Positions 1 through 13,255 of a stretch of DNA of 64,000 bases are shown one piece after another. The position numbers and the translations under genes were made by a program. Position 1 is the first letter of the stretch. Each line of letters begins with the position of its first letter. The notes beneath the pieces are model-generated. The model saw nothing but the letters and a program-made list of their open reading frames with translations. It was not told where the DNA came from and made no database searches. This DNA is from Cranoglanis bouderius (Eukaryota > Chordata > Actinopteri > Siluriformes > Cranoglanididae), in assembly GCA_023630585.1 (NCBI GenBank), contig CM042555.1:14554501-14618500 (forward strand), given 5' to 3'.

Positions 1-84
1 TGGAAGAGGGTAGAGAGCACTTTTCCTTTGAATGCTCAACTACCCTGTGACATAGCATGAGTAGCAGTTCAAAAAGATGTGAAA

Positions 85-1405
85 AGATGAGCTGTTTGCA
101 ATGAACAAATCAAACAAAAGCAATTGAAATAGTTCAATACAATGAATGCTTCAAGTGGTTTCCCCAAATTCAGCTGAAAATGCAACTTATAATGACTTCT
201 CCAGTTTCAAAATTATTCAACCCCTTGAATAGAATCCCTCACAACAGCACAACTATACAACACAGGTGTTGTCTCAAGCACACTTGATGTAACTAATCAA
301 GGGCTTCATTAGTTGCACCAGGTGTGCTTGAGCTGGAACACATGAAATACCTGAACTGGCTAGGGGCAGAAAATACATGAAATACCTGGAAGGGGCAGAA
401 AAAGGAAGCTATCAACGGCTGCAACCTGAGAAGGCAGGTTGTGGAAAAACCCTCGAGTGACTTCAAAAGACCTGCAGCAATACTTGGTGTCAACAGGCAC
501 TGAGGTTTCAGTGTGTGTATGGTGTGTATTAAACGCAGAAGGTTTCCATGCCAGAACTCCAAGAAGTACACCACTACTGACCTAAAATCACAAGAAAACT
601 CGGCTCAAAATGATAAAAAATAAGCCACAGATGTTTTGGGATCCTGGAACTTTTCGGTACGATGGATCAGCGGTATGTCTGGAGAATGAAGAATGAAGAA
701 AGAACACGCTGTCCACAGTCAAGCATGGTGGTGGCTCGGTGATGCTCTGGGGCTGCTTTGCATCCTCTGGCACTGGAAACCTGCAGCGTGTGGAAGGCAA
801 GATGGATTAATTGAAGTATCAGGAAATCCTAGGAGAAAATGTCATGCCGTCTGTGAGGAAGCTGAAGCTTGGGCATCATTGGACCTTCCAACAGGACAAT
901 GATCCCAAGCATACCTCAAATTCCACCAAGGCTTGGCTGCAGAAGAAGTCCTGGAATGTTCTACAGGGCCACCATAGAAAATCTCTGGTGGGATTAGAGA
1001 AGAAGGTGGTTGCAGCACGCAAACCCAAGAATATTACTTAACTAGAGGCCATCGCTCATGAGGAATGGGCTAAGATTCCTCAGGAATGCTGCCATAAGCT
1101 GGTGTCTGGCTATGCATCTGTTTTGCAGCAGGTCATGCCAGCAAAAGGGTGCTCTACTGAATACTAAAGATGCTTGCCATGAAGGGGGTTGAATAATTTT
1201 GAAACTAGAGAAGTCATTATAAGTTGCATTTTCAGTTGAATTTGGGGAAACCACTTGAAGCATTCATTGTGTTGAGCTATTTCAATTGCTTTTGTTTGAT
1301 TTGTTCATTGCAAACAGCTGAAAGTCTGTAAATTTTGACAATAAACCTGATTTGTAATGGGGGTTGAATAATTTTGATTGCAACTGCATATTTTGATTGT
1401 ACAGT
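85..1405 (+). mobile_element. Degenerate Tc1-like transposon with about 140-bp inverted repeats
   Basis: Sequence 85-225 is matched in inverse by about 1185-1325, including the shared block GGGGAAACCACTTGAAGCAT near 1246. The right side extends to a terminal-like TGTACAGTG near 1405. Between them, 600-1170 on the plus strand is a decayed transposase with recognisable pieces: KHGGGSVMLWGCF-type sequence near 725 and the metal-binding DNDPKHTS near 897. Stops and frameshifts make it inactive. The left outer end is unclear. Confidence 0.75.
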
Positions 1406-1801
1406 GTACTCAAGAAGATGTATCTTGTGTGGCTTTGAAGGTACACTGAAACTGTTCAAGGTTCACTTATCACCTAGTGAATGAAGTGTACTTTACAACT
1501 CATATAATGTAAATAATTGAAACAGAAGGAACATTTGTACCTTTGATGGTATGTTTGCAGTGTTTGTACCTTGGAGAGTAAAAATGGACCTGTACAGTTC
1601 ACAACAGTCAGAGCATATCCATGTGTGTATGGGGGTGGAGTGTGAATGTGGGTGTATAAAAGCCATTATTTTGTGCCTACATTGCTGAAGAAACAACAGT
1701 ATTTAACTTCAGTAATAATGTAGAGAGCTTCTACAAAGGTAGGTAGAATAAATGTGTATGTGTGTGTGTGTGTGTGTGTATATATAATTGTGTCTTTCCA
1801 G

Positions 1802-1922
1802 CTAAGGGAGCTCCATAAGCAGGGGGGGGACCTGTGTGTGCAGGACTCAGCAGGTCGCACATTACTCCACCACGCAGTGAATGTGGCCAGTAAAGAAATC
1901 GTCAGATACATCATTGATAACG
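1802..1922 (+). CDS. dgkz: dgkz coding exon (fourth from last), ankyrin repeat
   Basis: The acceptor is TCTTTCCAG, the donor G|GTGAGA. It starts in phase 0 and ends in phase 1. It encodes 40 residues beginning LRELHKQGGDLC and containing the ankyrin signature GRTLLHHAV. A (TG)n tract at 1752-1780 lies about 20 bp before the acceptor. Confidence 0.92.
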
Positions 1923-4088
1923 GTGAGACAATCTCATACACACTCTAACAGCACTGTTCAGTCCATTTCACACAACATGCTGTACATATTTTTACAGGAC
2001 GTCCTTTCACATCTGACTCTGCATTTGAGTTCACATTCATTCATACATCCTGTGCTTTCACATGACCCCAATGACATTACACCTTCCATATGAATAACAT
2101 CCAGTACTTACGTATGTAAGGAATAAAACATGATGGTGCTTGCTGTACAGAATCTTTTAAGATATTATGGAGCACTTTTTTGCTGGCAGTTTGTTAGTAA
2201 ACATATACAGTGGGTATAGAAAAGAATCACCCCCCTTTAAAATAATAACATTGTGTTGCTTTTCAGCCTGAAATGAAGACGGACACAATTTTTGTTTTAT
2301 CCAGCTGTGTTTACTCAGTGCAACTTATAACATCCAAGTGAAAGATATAACACCAACATGTCAGAATTTTTTTATTTTTTTTAAATTAAAAACCAGAATC
2401 ACTGAGTTCGAAAAAGGATCACCCCCTTGCTTTAATTCACCTTAATTTTTTAATTACAGCCTTTAGTCTGTTGGGATATGTTTCTACTAATTTTGCACAT
2501 CTAGACTTTGCAATATTTGCCTGCTCATCTTTGCAGAACTGCTCAAGTTCAGTTAAATTTGATGGTGACAGTTTGTGGACTGCAGTCTTCAAGTCATTCC
2601 ACAGATTTTCAGTGGAGTCTGGGCTCTGACTAGGCCATGCAAGGACATTCACCTTTTTCTACTTCAACCACTGTGTGGTCAGTTTTGCTGTGTGCTTTGG
2701 GTCATTGTCCTGTTGGAAGGTTCCCATTGACAACTTTCTGGCAGAGGGCAGCAGATTTTACTGAAGAATTTGACGGTATTTTGCCCTATCCATTTTCCTT
2801 CTATCCTGATAAGTGCTCCAGTCCCTGCTGCAGAGAAACACCCCCATAACAGGATATTACTACCTCCATGCTTTACTGTAGGAATGGTGTTATTTGGATG
2901 GTGAGCTGTATTAGATTTCCGCCAGACATATCGTTTGGTGTTGAGGCCAAATAATTCAATTTTAGTCTCATCTGACCATAACACCTTTTTCCATGTGGCC
3001 TCAGAATCTTCAAGGTGCGTTCATGTGGCCTTTCTTGAGGAGTGGCTTTTTTCTTGCAACCCTCCCATACAAGCCACATTCATGGAGAATTTATGATATT
3101 GTTGTCACATGCACACAATGACCACTCTTTGTCATAAATTCCTGCAACTGCTTCAGAGTTGCTGTAGGCCTCTTGGTAGGCTCTCTGACCAGTTTCCTCC
3201 TGGCTCTTTCATCCAATTTGGAGAGATGTCCTGATCCAGGGAGGGTCTGTGTTGTACCAAATACCTTCCACTTCTTTATAATAGACTTCACTGTGCTTTT
3301 AGGCATTGATAAAGTCTTTGAAATTTTTTGTATCCATCTCCTGACTTGTGCCTGTCCACAACTTTATCCCGGAGATCTTTTGACAGTGCCTTGCCACCCT
3401 TAGTTGATTGTTTGCTTCAGTTGCACTACAAAATGCTCCAGGAAAGCTCTTTTCATGCTGATCTAATCAAAATGACCACAGCTGATCACAGTTGAAAGTC
3501 AAATGGTTTTGTGTGCCATTGAGAAGGTGATTAGCTACACCTTATTGAGTTTACAAGTCATTTTTAGGAGGGGGGTGATCCTTTTTCCAACTCAGTGATT
3601 CTGGTTTTTTATTTTTTATTTTTATTTTTCCTGACATGTTGGTGTTATATCTTTCACTTGGATGTTATAAGTTGCACTGAGTAAATACAGCTGGATAAAA
3701 CAAAAACTGTGTCCGTCTTCACTTCAGGCTGAAAAGCAACAAAATGTGATTATTTTAAAGGGGGGTGATTCTTTTCTATACCCACTGTATACTGTTATAC
3801 ATCATTATACTTGTTGTGTAGCATAGGAATGTATTTGTTTTTGTAATGATATTTTTGTCATATCACTCCCCCGTACAATGTCATATATAGTATGTATACC
3901 TCTCTCATGTTTTGTACCCCATAAATCAGTTTTAAACATGTATATTGCACAGTGGTATAGAGAAAAATATTCATGACTTTGTTGCCACATTTTATTCTTT
4001 TGTGTCTAAATCTTAGAACAGAAATGATGTTACATTCAATCCCAAAATTATTGGCACCTTTCATGAAAATGAAAAAAAATTTTTTTTT

Positions 4089-4148
<60 letters not shown>

Positions 4149-7100
4149 GTAGTAGTCAATACAAGTGGTGCCCCTTTTTAAGCCTATAGACACAGCCCAA
4201 AGGTTGTTGAGGATAAAATATGGTGGATCCACCAACATATTTCAGTGTGTATCAGATTATGTATATACAGTCCACTTTTTTCACCAAACACTCTGACGGT
4301 GTGCATGCCAAGATAGTTCAGGTTTGGTTTGTTTTTCTCATGGGGGATGGAAGACAAAGAGATCAAGGATGACACATTGTATGCATTTATTTTAAATATT
4401 ATTAGGGGTGTCAAAACCACACATGTTTTTGAGAGAAAATACTATTATTTAAGGAAAAAAGTTATTTTTATTAGCATAATGGTAAGTAATTTCTCCTGTT
4501 GTTCAGTGCAAAAATTTACTAATTGTGTAATCTTTGTTTTAGATACTCTGTTTTAGATGTTTGACAATTTAATGAAGCCAGTATTTCTGGACTTTACTGT
4601 ACCTCAGTACATGCTTACTGTCTGGATGGTTATGCAGTGTATGATTGTATATATTATTGTGTTCCTATAATGAAATATAGGCACATATCCTTAAAAAAAC
4701 GTACATACAGTGCAATAATTTCTTATTTTTCAACAGAAAAAATGTCTTTTGTACCTGTTAAATAGTCTGAAAGACAGCACTATTTTGTTTCTAACTAGCT
4801 GGGTTTTTATCCTAAACACACAAAGTAGTAGACTTTATTTTGTCTCCTCTGTCCTCTCTAACAGCACCTACTGATATACTGGATGTGACAGAGACAGAAA
4901 AGTAAGAAACACTATTTTTTTCTGGACTTTCTGCTTCAGTTCACTTCTTGTTTTATTTATTTATTTTTTTATTTGCCAGGATAATGTTTCACAGTCGGAT
5001 TTGAGCATTGCTGGGTTGCAATTCTCATTCTTTGACAGCACATGCCTTGCTTTTCTCTTTCGCGCTGATCTTTCTGACTATTTTCTACTGTTCTTACTTG
5101 CAGTGGTGAGACGGTGTTGCACAAAGCAGCCTCGCTGTGTCAGAGGACGATCTGTCACTACTTAGTGGAGGCAGGAGCTTCTCTTATGAAGACAGACTTA
5201 CAGGTGAGAAAACGGTGTATTTTTATTATGAGTAACCCCCATAACAACAAACCATTCCAGTAATAATGTGAGACAGAGCGATCTGTACACTGTGTCCAGT
5301 GCTGTGTCCAGTTTTTCCACAGATCTACTGTATGCAATGTGACAAAAAAGCTAAGCAGATCCATTATAGAGTTCAGGATGGAAGTGATTTTCTAATCATC
5401 CCCTTAAACTTTCCGATGTGCGTCACTGGTTTGGCACAAAGGCCGCTGGAAAAGCTGCTTTTGTGAAGAGCCTGTAATTTCTATGCTGTTTCTAGTTGGG
5501 CTGACAGGCTTTAACTGATGGCCACTTTTTCATGCTTTTTCTCTTGCTGTCTGAATTAGCTCTCAAGACCTCTGAATCAGCATGTGCTCAAACCTCCACA
5601 TGACAGATTGGATATTTCTTTGTCTGCTCCTAACCTGCACTTTCCCTAGGGCAAAGTATGCAGTCTGGCACATTGGCTCCTTCACCAGCACCCTCAATGG
5701 CTTTAAACACCACTAACACCAATAGTTCAAACACAAAAGTATTCATTATCATATCAAATTTCTAAAACCAAATCATTACTATCACTTTCATCTCTCTCCG
5801 TCTCTCTCATTTGCTGTGTGTGTGTGTGTGTGTGCTTGCTTGCTCACCTCCTAACCCACTGGTACTTCTTTTTTCTTCTCTCCCACTTTTGCTCTCTCTT
5901 CCTTTTCTCGTCTGCACATTTCAGCTTGTGGATAATATATGTTCCCCATGTTCTCTCTATCTGGCTGTTGTGTGTCTGTCTGTTTTATTCTTTTATCCTT
6001 TGTGAGGCGCAGAAGCTCTCTGGTACTGGTATTTTTTAAAAACACAAAACAGTTGTCAGAACAGCGTTCTTATTCTTCACAAACTCATGAAGAGCACTTC
6101 TTTCTGACGTAATTATAATGCTTTTCATTCTTGTCTAAATGGGAGCTCTTCTGATTTTATTTTTTATTTTTTAATCTCAATGTGAACATTCCCCATTGTG
6201 TGTCACTGGTCCTTGTTATTCCAGAGCAGACTTTTTAGCTGTTACCTGTAAAAGTGATAAGCAGAAAGAGCGAGCTTTGTGTATTTCAGAATATAAAAAA
6301 GCTGTAGTTTTCTGATTGTCTATACAAAAAAAGAGCTTCATCTGTCACAAGCAGCAATGAAAGTGGTTTCGCTTTGAAAAGGAAAAAAATTCTGAGCGCT
6401 CGTAATAAAAGACATTCAGTGGTTATGGCACAAACATCATTGTGACTAACGGATAAAAGGACGGTTTGGATGCAGCACAATCTTGATTCAGTGAACCCTT
6501 CAACTCCTCACCATTCCTCCAGATTCCACAAGTCCTCCAGTGATTCCTGTTCCTAAGTCAGTACATAGGATCCTCAGATGATGGGTCATCTGCTCATTCT
6601 ACAGCAACAATTCTTGTGTTAAACTGTGTTAAACTGTTAAACTGTGCAGTGCTGTGTGCACTGATTTGGTGCGAGAAACTCGTGGTGGTAACACACATCT
6701 GGAATCTATGATGAAGCCTGTCTATAGCAGACGGGATTCTAATATTTGAAGACATGATGGGATGTTTGTGCTGTTGTGGTCCACCCAGCTTATGTACATT
6801 TGCATATGATGCTAAAATATTTGCATATAGATGCATCAGAAATAGATGCATCACTGCTTGTAGGGACCAATTAAATATAATGCGGGGGAGAGGAAGAACT
6901 GGAATCACCAAAGGAATCGATATTGCGCCAGAGAGTGTGATGAGTCATATGCTTTAACGAAAATAAGTTGCCAGACTACATGTTTTCATCATGAAGCCTT
7001 TCATAGAAAACCAAGTGTGTTTTGTCAAAGTAGGCTCTTGACAGTCTGCTTGACTTCATTGCACACAGCCCCTTAGTTTACTAAAGGTTTGTGTGTATAA

Positions 7101-7890
7101 AACACATGCAGCTTGATAACAGCCACAAGAAATTGCAAGTTGATATACTGACAAAACCTACTAAGGATTACGTCTTTCAAATTAGAAAAATAGCACATCT
7201 TATCTGTTTTGCATTTTTGCCTAATGAATGTGTAATTTGGGGCTGTTCTACCTTAGAGGTGCAAAAACAAGATGGCATCAAAGCAAATCGATTAATTTTG
7301 GGAACGGTAATTGCATGAGCTCAAAACGGTAGGACCAGAGGGCAGGTATAACATTTGCAGAAGGGAAAAAAAAAAAAAAAAACCACTTTGTCTAAATAAT
7401 GATAAAGTTTACCAAAATTATTTTTAAACAGTTTTATGACATGCCTTACAAACTGACCATGGAGAATTTAAAGAATAATATAATAATATCAAGAATAATA
7501 TACTAATAGCACATGCTAACTGTCTCCTAATTCTTTTTTGTAAATCATCTACAACACAATTTCACACACAATTTAACAAACACCTGCAAATTACTGCTCA
7601 TTATTTGGGATCAGGGCATCGTTGGATTTGAAGTCTTTTGTGAAGAGCGACTCAGAGAAACCTGCAATTCTTATAGTTTCCTGATTAGCCAAGAATGAAA
7701 GATTACAATATTAAATATAAGGATCTCCAGTGTGCCTTTCCCTCCAGTTAGGGTTTGCGTTTTTGCATTGCAGGGTGATACCCCGAAGCACAGAGCAGAA
7801 AAAGCAAAGGACACGGAGCTGGCGGCGTATCTGGAGAACCGGCAGCACTACCAGATGATCCAACGTGAGGACCAGGAGACAGCAGTCTGA
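1802..7890 (+). CDS. dgkz: dgkz 3' part: diacylglycerol kinase zeta, last four coding exons
   Basis: Exons join(1802-1922, 4865-4901, 5104-5203, 7774-7890) give one frame of 124 residues plus stop, the C-terminus of diacylglycerol kinase zeta. The family phosphorylates diacylglycerol to phosphatidic acid and acts at membranes and in the nucleus; the catalytic domain lies upstream of this window. Seen here: ankyrin-repeat residues (GRTLLHHAV in the first exon, NGETVLHKAA in the third), then DTELAAYLENRQHYQMIQRE and a terminal ETAV. The ETAV end is a class I PDZ ligand known in DGK zeta to bind syntrophins. All donors are GTGAG/GTAAG type and all acceptors end in AG; phases are 1, 2, 0. The gene is partial only because the window starts inside it. 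Whether this is the a or b teleost duplicate cannot be decided. Confidence 0.93.
2208..3787 (-). mobile_element. Complete but decayed Tc1-like transposon in dgkz intron
   Basis: It begins CAGTGGGTATAGAAAAGAAT and ends with its inverted copy (ATTCTTTTCTATACCCACTG). TA target duplications lie at 2206-2207 and 3788-3789, and the inverted repeats are about 160 bp. The minus strand carries broken transposase frames. At 3091-3306 there is an N-terminal helix-turn-helix (STVKSIIKKWKVFGTTQTLP). At 2679-2984 there is the SDETKIELFG region, and at 2437-2652 the C-terminus (WPSQSPDSTENLWNDLK; usual SPDLNPIENLW). Frameshifts separate them, so no functional protein is expected. Confidence 0.88.
4089..4145. 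repeat. (AT)n microsatellite, ~57 bp
   Basis: An uninterrupted AT dinucleotide run in a dgkz intron. Confidence 0.95.
4865..4901 (+). CDS. dgkz: dgkz coding micro-exon (37 nt)
   Basis: This short exon is bounded by AACAG and GTAAGA. It encodes the APTDILDVTETE linker between the two ankyrin-repeat exons, matching the position of APPEILDAVEE in mammalian DGK zeta. Phase 1 in, phase 2 out, consistent with both neighbours. Confidence 0.85.
5104..5203 (+). CDS. dgkz: dgkz coding exon, last ankyrin repeat
   Basis: Bounded by CTTGCAG and GTGAGA. It encodes NGETVLHKAASLCQRTICHY (split N) and then a segment ending MKTDLQ, the last ankyrin repeat. Confidence 0.92.
7774..7890 (+). CDS. dgkz: dgkz terminal coding exon with ETAV PDZ ligand
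   Basis: The acceptor is TTGCATTGCAG. It encodes 38 residues ending QREDQETAV and a TGA stop at 7888-7890. ETAV is the class I PDZ-binding tail of DGK zeta. Confidence 0.93.
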   Translation, partial: GDTPKHRAEKAKDTELAAYLENRQHYQMIQREDQETAV

Positions 7891-10800
7891 CCTCTGACCT
7901 TTAACACACCTTCACCCTTTGGAGTCTGGAGCCATCTGCTTGTGCCAAACCAATAAAGTCAATAAGAATGGACTAGCCCATTATGGAAGGCTCCTCTATA
8001 TGGGGTGAATACTTAACTCCTAGCCAACTCTAAAGCTAAGAGACACACGTACACACATTATGAAGAGATCTGCAGGCTTACCGGCTTGACTAAATTTACA
8101 TCCTTTGCACCATCAGCATTTATTAGTGCGTCTGTGTCAGAATGTATGGAGAGGGCTGGGGTTTTACTTAGTTAATGCAGTCACTAATCTGTGTGATTTT
8201 TACAGAGCAATCATTCAGATTAACACTGAGCTTGTTGAAAGGTATCTGGAGCGAGACTGTACAGGACTGTGAATCTATGATGTGAGATCTCTGCAGCACT
8301 GATCACACAACTCAGAATTCCAATGTTGTTGTTTTGTTAAGAATAATAAGGTTATTGCTCTGCAGGATCTTACAGGCATTTCAGAGATTTACAGACTTAT
8401 TTGTTTACCCAAACTAAGTAGATGAGTGTTGAAAGCTTAGGTTTTAGGATGTGGGGCACTGGCTTTCAGCTCTCACTGCACTGAAAACATTTTGAGCCTG
8501 TAGTAGCTGTTCTTGGCTTTGCTTCTTTCATTGTTTTTTTTTTTTTTCTTTCTTTCTTCTCTTCTCTTCTGGAAAGGTTTCCTTCTAATAACTTTTGGTA
8601 CTGTAAATGTATCTTATTAGGTTTCTGTCTGAGAAACCTTTGCACTGTAGCTATCATTGCCTTCTTTATTCCAGTCATAAATTTTTTGATTTATAATTGA
8701 TGTACTTAAGTTAGCATTTATTTGTAATGCCCTTTTTAATAGTAAATAGATGTTTATATAATTTATCACTATAACATCTGACTTGTTTACTTGTCTTATT
8801 GTATTATAAAATACTGTACATTTCAGAATGCAGATCACTTGATTTTGTTCATAATTCTCTGCTCTCGAATTGTTCTGGATTGCCTCACTGTATGACAGAA
8901 TGTTATCCTTCTAATCAATGCTTTATCTTAATGCACCAACATGTGATGATGCTATTTATTTTCTATAATAGATATAAGTCTAAGTTAAAATAGTTTTGAA
9001 ACTAGGTATAATTAATGAATTAATGAATTAATTTAAAATATTTAATTTGCAAAGAGGGGCACTTTCTTGTGGCCACTGTATAGTTCCATCTTCAGTATAT
9101 TTATTGATAAAGATATTCCCAGCACATACATTCTGTGAACTCCATAAGCTATTTTTAAAGTACCCTCCCATGAAAATTATATTCTCATCAACAGATACAT
9201 ACAGTAAACCCTCATAAACTAAATAGAAACATTAGTATTTGGTGTTTCATAACAGAAAGAGTGAGGAGAGTCATTATCTCTGTACAAAAAAAACCAACAA
9301 CAACAGTAATTTGTGAGATTTCTTAAATAAATCAAATCACTGGCCATGTAATCTAGTTAATGATACATAAAATGGTTTTTGATCCATTTGAGTGGGGGGG
9401 GCGGGATCACATTTATTATATAATGTCAGCTCACACACTTTATTCTTCAGTCTCGACAATCTTAGACAATTCATGCAGCGGGTTATGAAGACGTGACAGT
9501 ATAATATTGTCATTGGCTTGATATTTAACCTGTTTATTGAAGGTGCTGGTTTTGCTTTCTTAAATAAGGCCTGATGATGCTGAACTGAGACAATTTGAGA
9601 CTTGACATTGGCAGATTGACAGTTTGACAATAAAAAGAAGAATGAATAGAAAGAGATCATTTTATATTCTATTATACCACAGCACTCTTGAATTCTCCAA
9701 TTCGTCAGAAGGTTTTGATTCATTTCCTGTAACAGCAGATCTGACTAGTTTGACTGCAAGGCAAATCACAGGTTTATATTAATGCACACAAAATACGTTA
9801 TTGTTTGCTCCACATAACTGAAGTCTAATAATAAACAGATTTTAAAAACGCAATTGTGGATATGGTTTTCTGTGAAGGAGAGTTTATTTAACATTTATGG
9901 AAGGAGTCTCCATTGTCAGCTCTTTGTCACATCATAGGTAAAGCTGTAACCTTATTCAGCACAGAAACGTTTGAGCTTTGAGGGAATGACTGTTTATAGA
10001 TTCTATAAAGGAAAATGACGAGTAACTAACTTGTTCTGCAGACTTTCCACAACATAAAAAATTGATAAATTGACATTCTGTTCTTTAATAAATTATATTA
10101 AGGTGGGGGGTGGGGGGATTGCTGTGGTATAAGAGGAATTAAAATTTCTGGACATACTATTATTGGAAAATAATCAACTTTGGGAGAGTTTCACACCAGC
10201 CTGATGTGATTATTTCCATACAACAGAATGCCCTATTCATTACGTATTCTTTTGTAATCTGACAAGAGCATGATTACTAGAGGTTCTATCAAAAGTAAAG
10301 CATCTAATATACTGTATATGCCAAATTTAAACGATTGTCTGGATGGATAACTTGCATATTAGAGGTGCCTATGTAAATAATAATGTTACATAGTATTTTT
10401 AATATCATAAATCTATATATCAAATGTTTTTTCCCCAAAACATTACAGCACATGGCCACTATTTGTATCATTACTTTTATTGCTACTTTTTGAGATTAAA
10501 ACTTTTATTTGGGTTTAGTTTGAAAATAATCCTCAAAACAGTGCTGTAATTTGACTGTAGCTCATTTTGTATCTGTCTACAGTTTATAGAAGCCAGCACT
10601 GGCTGTAGTGCCTGCATCTGTTTTCTATAGTAAATAAGATTAATGCAGATAAGAAGCTGAAATGCACACAGTGCCTTCTTAAAAATCCACAAAAGGACAC
10701 AGACTTCGTGTATTTTTAGGTTCCAGTATCTTACTTCTGGAGAAATAGTAGTTCTTTCAATTCCCATCTAATTAAAACATAATATATTACTGTTATCTCC

Positions 10801-12600
10801 TTATTTTGAGTCTTCATATTCTTTTCCCCAAGTTGGATAGGGATGCCTTCTGATTGTCCAGACCCAACCCCCCTCCCCAAAGTTTTCAATATCTGATAAA
10901 ATCCTGTATAATTATTATTAAGTTATGAAGATGCAGTTTAGACACCAATCATCTGTTTGTTTTAGTGAAGTGATTCTGGTGTTGTCTGCTTCCAAGAATT
11001 ACAACAAATAGTATTTCAATAGTATTTAGAATAGTATTTCTTTGTTTCCTAGACTACACTGTAATAAATCAGATCCTGTCATACATTACTATGACACACA
11101 TGATACATGGAACTTTTTCTTCTTTTTTTCTCGTTTTTTTTATATATTAATTTTGTATATAATGATTCTCTGGTCAAACTTTGTATAAACTCCAGCTGTG
11201 TCAACAGCTGCATCTCTGTGATGCGTATTGTGTGCATCAGAAGCGTTTAAAATTTAGGTCTTGCAGGACCACAGATCTACAAAGATTTGTGTCACAAATT
11301 TAGCCCATGAAGGCTTTGGTAATTAGCTAATGTGTTTACTCAGGTGTGGTAAATTTGCTAAATGAGGTAGAATGGTAATGCAGTGCTGTGGCCCTACAGG
11401 GCAGACACGCCTGGAGTGGTTTTATTAATGCATTCTCCAGCCCCAACATTTCTTTAGTACAGGGGGAAAATCTTTTCTAGCTTTTTGCAATTGTTTCATT
11501 TCATGACCCCTTTCAATTTTTTCACTTATGGAGTACGTTTAATTGATTAGCTGCTCTGGGTGTGCAAAAGTAAAAGTAGTTCATAAGAGTATATTTTATT
11601 TTATTTTAGTCCTTTTTCACATTAGAGAGTAAAACTTTTATTTAGATTTTATGAGTGAATTTAAATCTCTGCTTGTGTGGAATTTGTTCCCTGATATCTC
11701 ATAAGCTCTACTTAACTGAGAAGTACAAAACACAGTGTTTCAGTCTACTGCATGCATGTACATGTTTACTCCAGTGATTACAATACAGGTGAGGGTCACT
11801 ATTGTAGATGCTGTCGTAATCCAGTCCAAAACAGCACACTCCCTTAAGGCAAACTAAACACTCCCACTTCCCCTTAGCTTTTTGAAGATAGACCTATCTG
11901 GTACCCTCTGTGTCCGCTGACTCACTGCCTACATGCCTTCAGGCTTGTAATGGATCACCAACAACTGGAAAAAAACAGGATGTGCGTATATCACAGAGAC
12001 ACTTAACATCTTAAGACCAGGCACAAACATTTCTTTCAACAACTTTCACATTTCCACATTATGTAAAACATTGCCAAGTATGTATATAAATAATTTGTTT
12101 ATGTATTAACCAGACCTCATGTAAATGTTTTTCAGTTTTTTAGGCATTTGTTTTATGTCTCTCCCTATTGAATCTCACTGTTGGAAAGCATACAGTATTT
12201 CCTAAAACCAAAATGTTAATGCCACATGAGCTTGTAGTCTGTATACAGTCATTTCATTACATGATATAATGATTTGTGCTGAAAGATTGTCTTCTGCAAT
12301 TCTTTTAGTTACTGAAATTTTGTTTATTGGCTGTTTTCTCAGAATGACCAGTTTTTCTGCTTGACCCTTGAAAGAGCTCTGTCCACATGATTTCACACAC
12401 TGGTCTTATTCAGGTTGTACCTTTAATACTGAATTGTTACATTTGAACTTAGGTCTTCAATAAAGATACTGATACAAATGATGGTGATCATCTGTGGGTC
12501 TTTTTGTGTGTCAGTAAGTCTTAGTTGAATGACTCGTCATCTTCTCACACTTGTTTTTCAGTTTTTAAACTACATGGACACATTTACCCTTCACCTATTT
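7891..12600 (+). other. dgkz 3' UTR and intergenic DNA, no gene seen
   Basis: Directly after the dgkz stop there is an AATAAA at about 7952. A second good AATAAA lies at 12459-12464, followed by GT-rich sequence. The true 3' end of dgkz cannot be decided between them. The rest is AT-rich DNA without recognisable exons, apart from an A tract before the last exon (7366-7382), a T-rich tract near 8535 and short ATTA-type repeats near 9010. Confidence 0.5.
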
Positions 12601-12617
12601 AGTTTCATTTAGTTTCG

Positions 12618-12638
12618 TGTGTGTGTGTGTGTGTGTGT
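12618..12638. repeat. (GT)n microsatellite
   Basis: A short uninterrupted GT run followed by a C-rich tract at 12666-12694. Confidence 0.9.
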
Positions 12639-12665
12639 TTTGGTGATTATATGAAGTCAATCTGA

Positions 12666-12694
12666 CCCTCCCCCACAACCCACCCCCACCCCCC
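12666..12694 (-). other. Potential G-quadruplex (G runs on minus strand)
   Basis: The plus strand has C runs of 5, 3, 5 and 6 with spacers of 4, 1 and 1 bases. On the minus strand this reads G6-T-G5-T-G3-TTGT-G5, which fits the classical four-run quadruplex pattern. Function unknown. Confidence 0.6.
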
Positions 12695-13255
12695 AAAACC
12701 AGAGTGCAATGGTTTCATCCAGCCCTGTGATGTGGAACAGAGGTCCAACTGTGGAAAACATGGAAGAAGTCTTTCCTCTTCAGCAAGCTATAAAGAGCAG
12801 ATATTAACCTTGCAACCTCTAAGCCACTGTTTCTCTCCATCTCTTTTCTTTCTCCCCCTTCATTCCACTGCAGTCCTCTATTCTCTCTGTTTTCTCCTTT
12901 TGGAGTGGGGGGTCTGTCACACAGATGTTTGCCCTTTGTTGCTTCACCTTTTCCAAGAATAACAGCTTGTTCCCAGAGTGATAAATAATTCCAAGAGCAG
13001 CACATAAAATTGCTTTGACTCATTGAGTCTTTTATTTCCTTTTAATTAAATTGAAGTTCCTTCCTAAATGAAACTAATTCTGCCTCAGATATTTGATACT
13101 AGCAATATACTAAAAAAAAAAAAAGAAAAAAAAATTATAACATCTACAAAATGGTTGAATGTAATGTTAGACAGATTATGTTAGAGAAATTAAAATTGTT
13201 AGGTGTGTAAAAAGTATTAGTGTTATCTGTTATCTAACTTTTATATGTATTTTCC

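Larger units (their letters stand above)
4150..7773 (+). other. dgkz introns outside exons: no further gene or clear repeat
   Basis: This excludes the exons at 4865-4901 and 5104-5203. The rest is AT-rich intron with a (GT)n run at 5815-5834 and an A run at 7366-7382. Open frames here lack codon or homology support. Confidence 0.6.

Noticed and set aside
9337..9723. 128-codon minus-strand frame downstream of dgkz
   Set aside because: AT-rich chance frame without recognisable motifs or conserved blocks.
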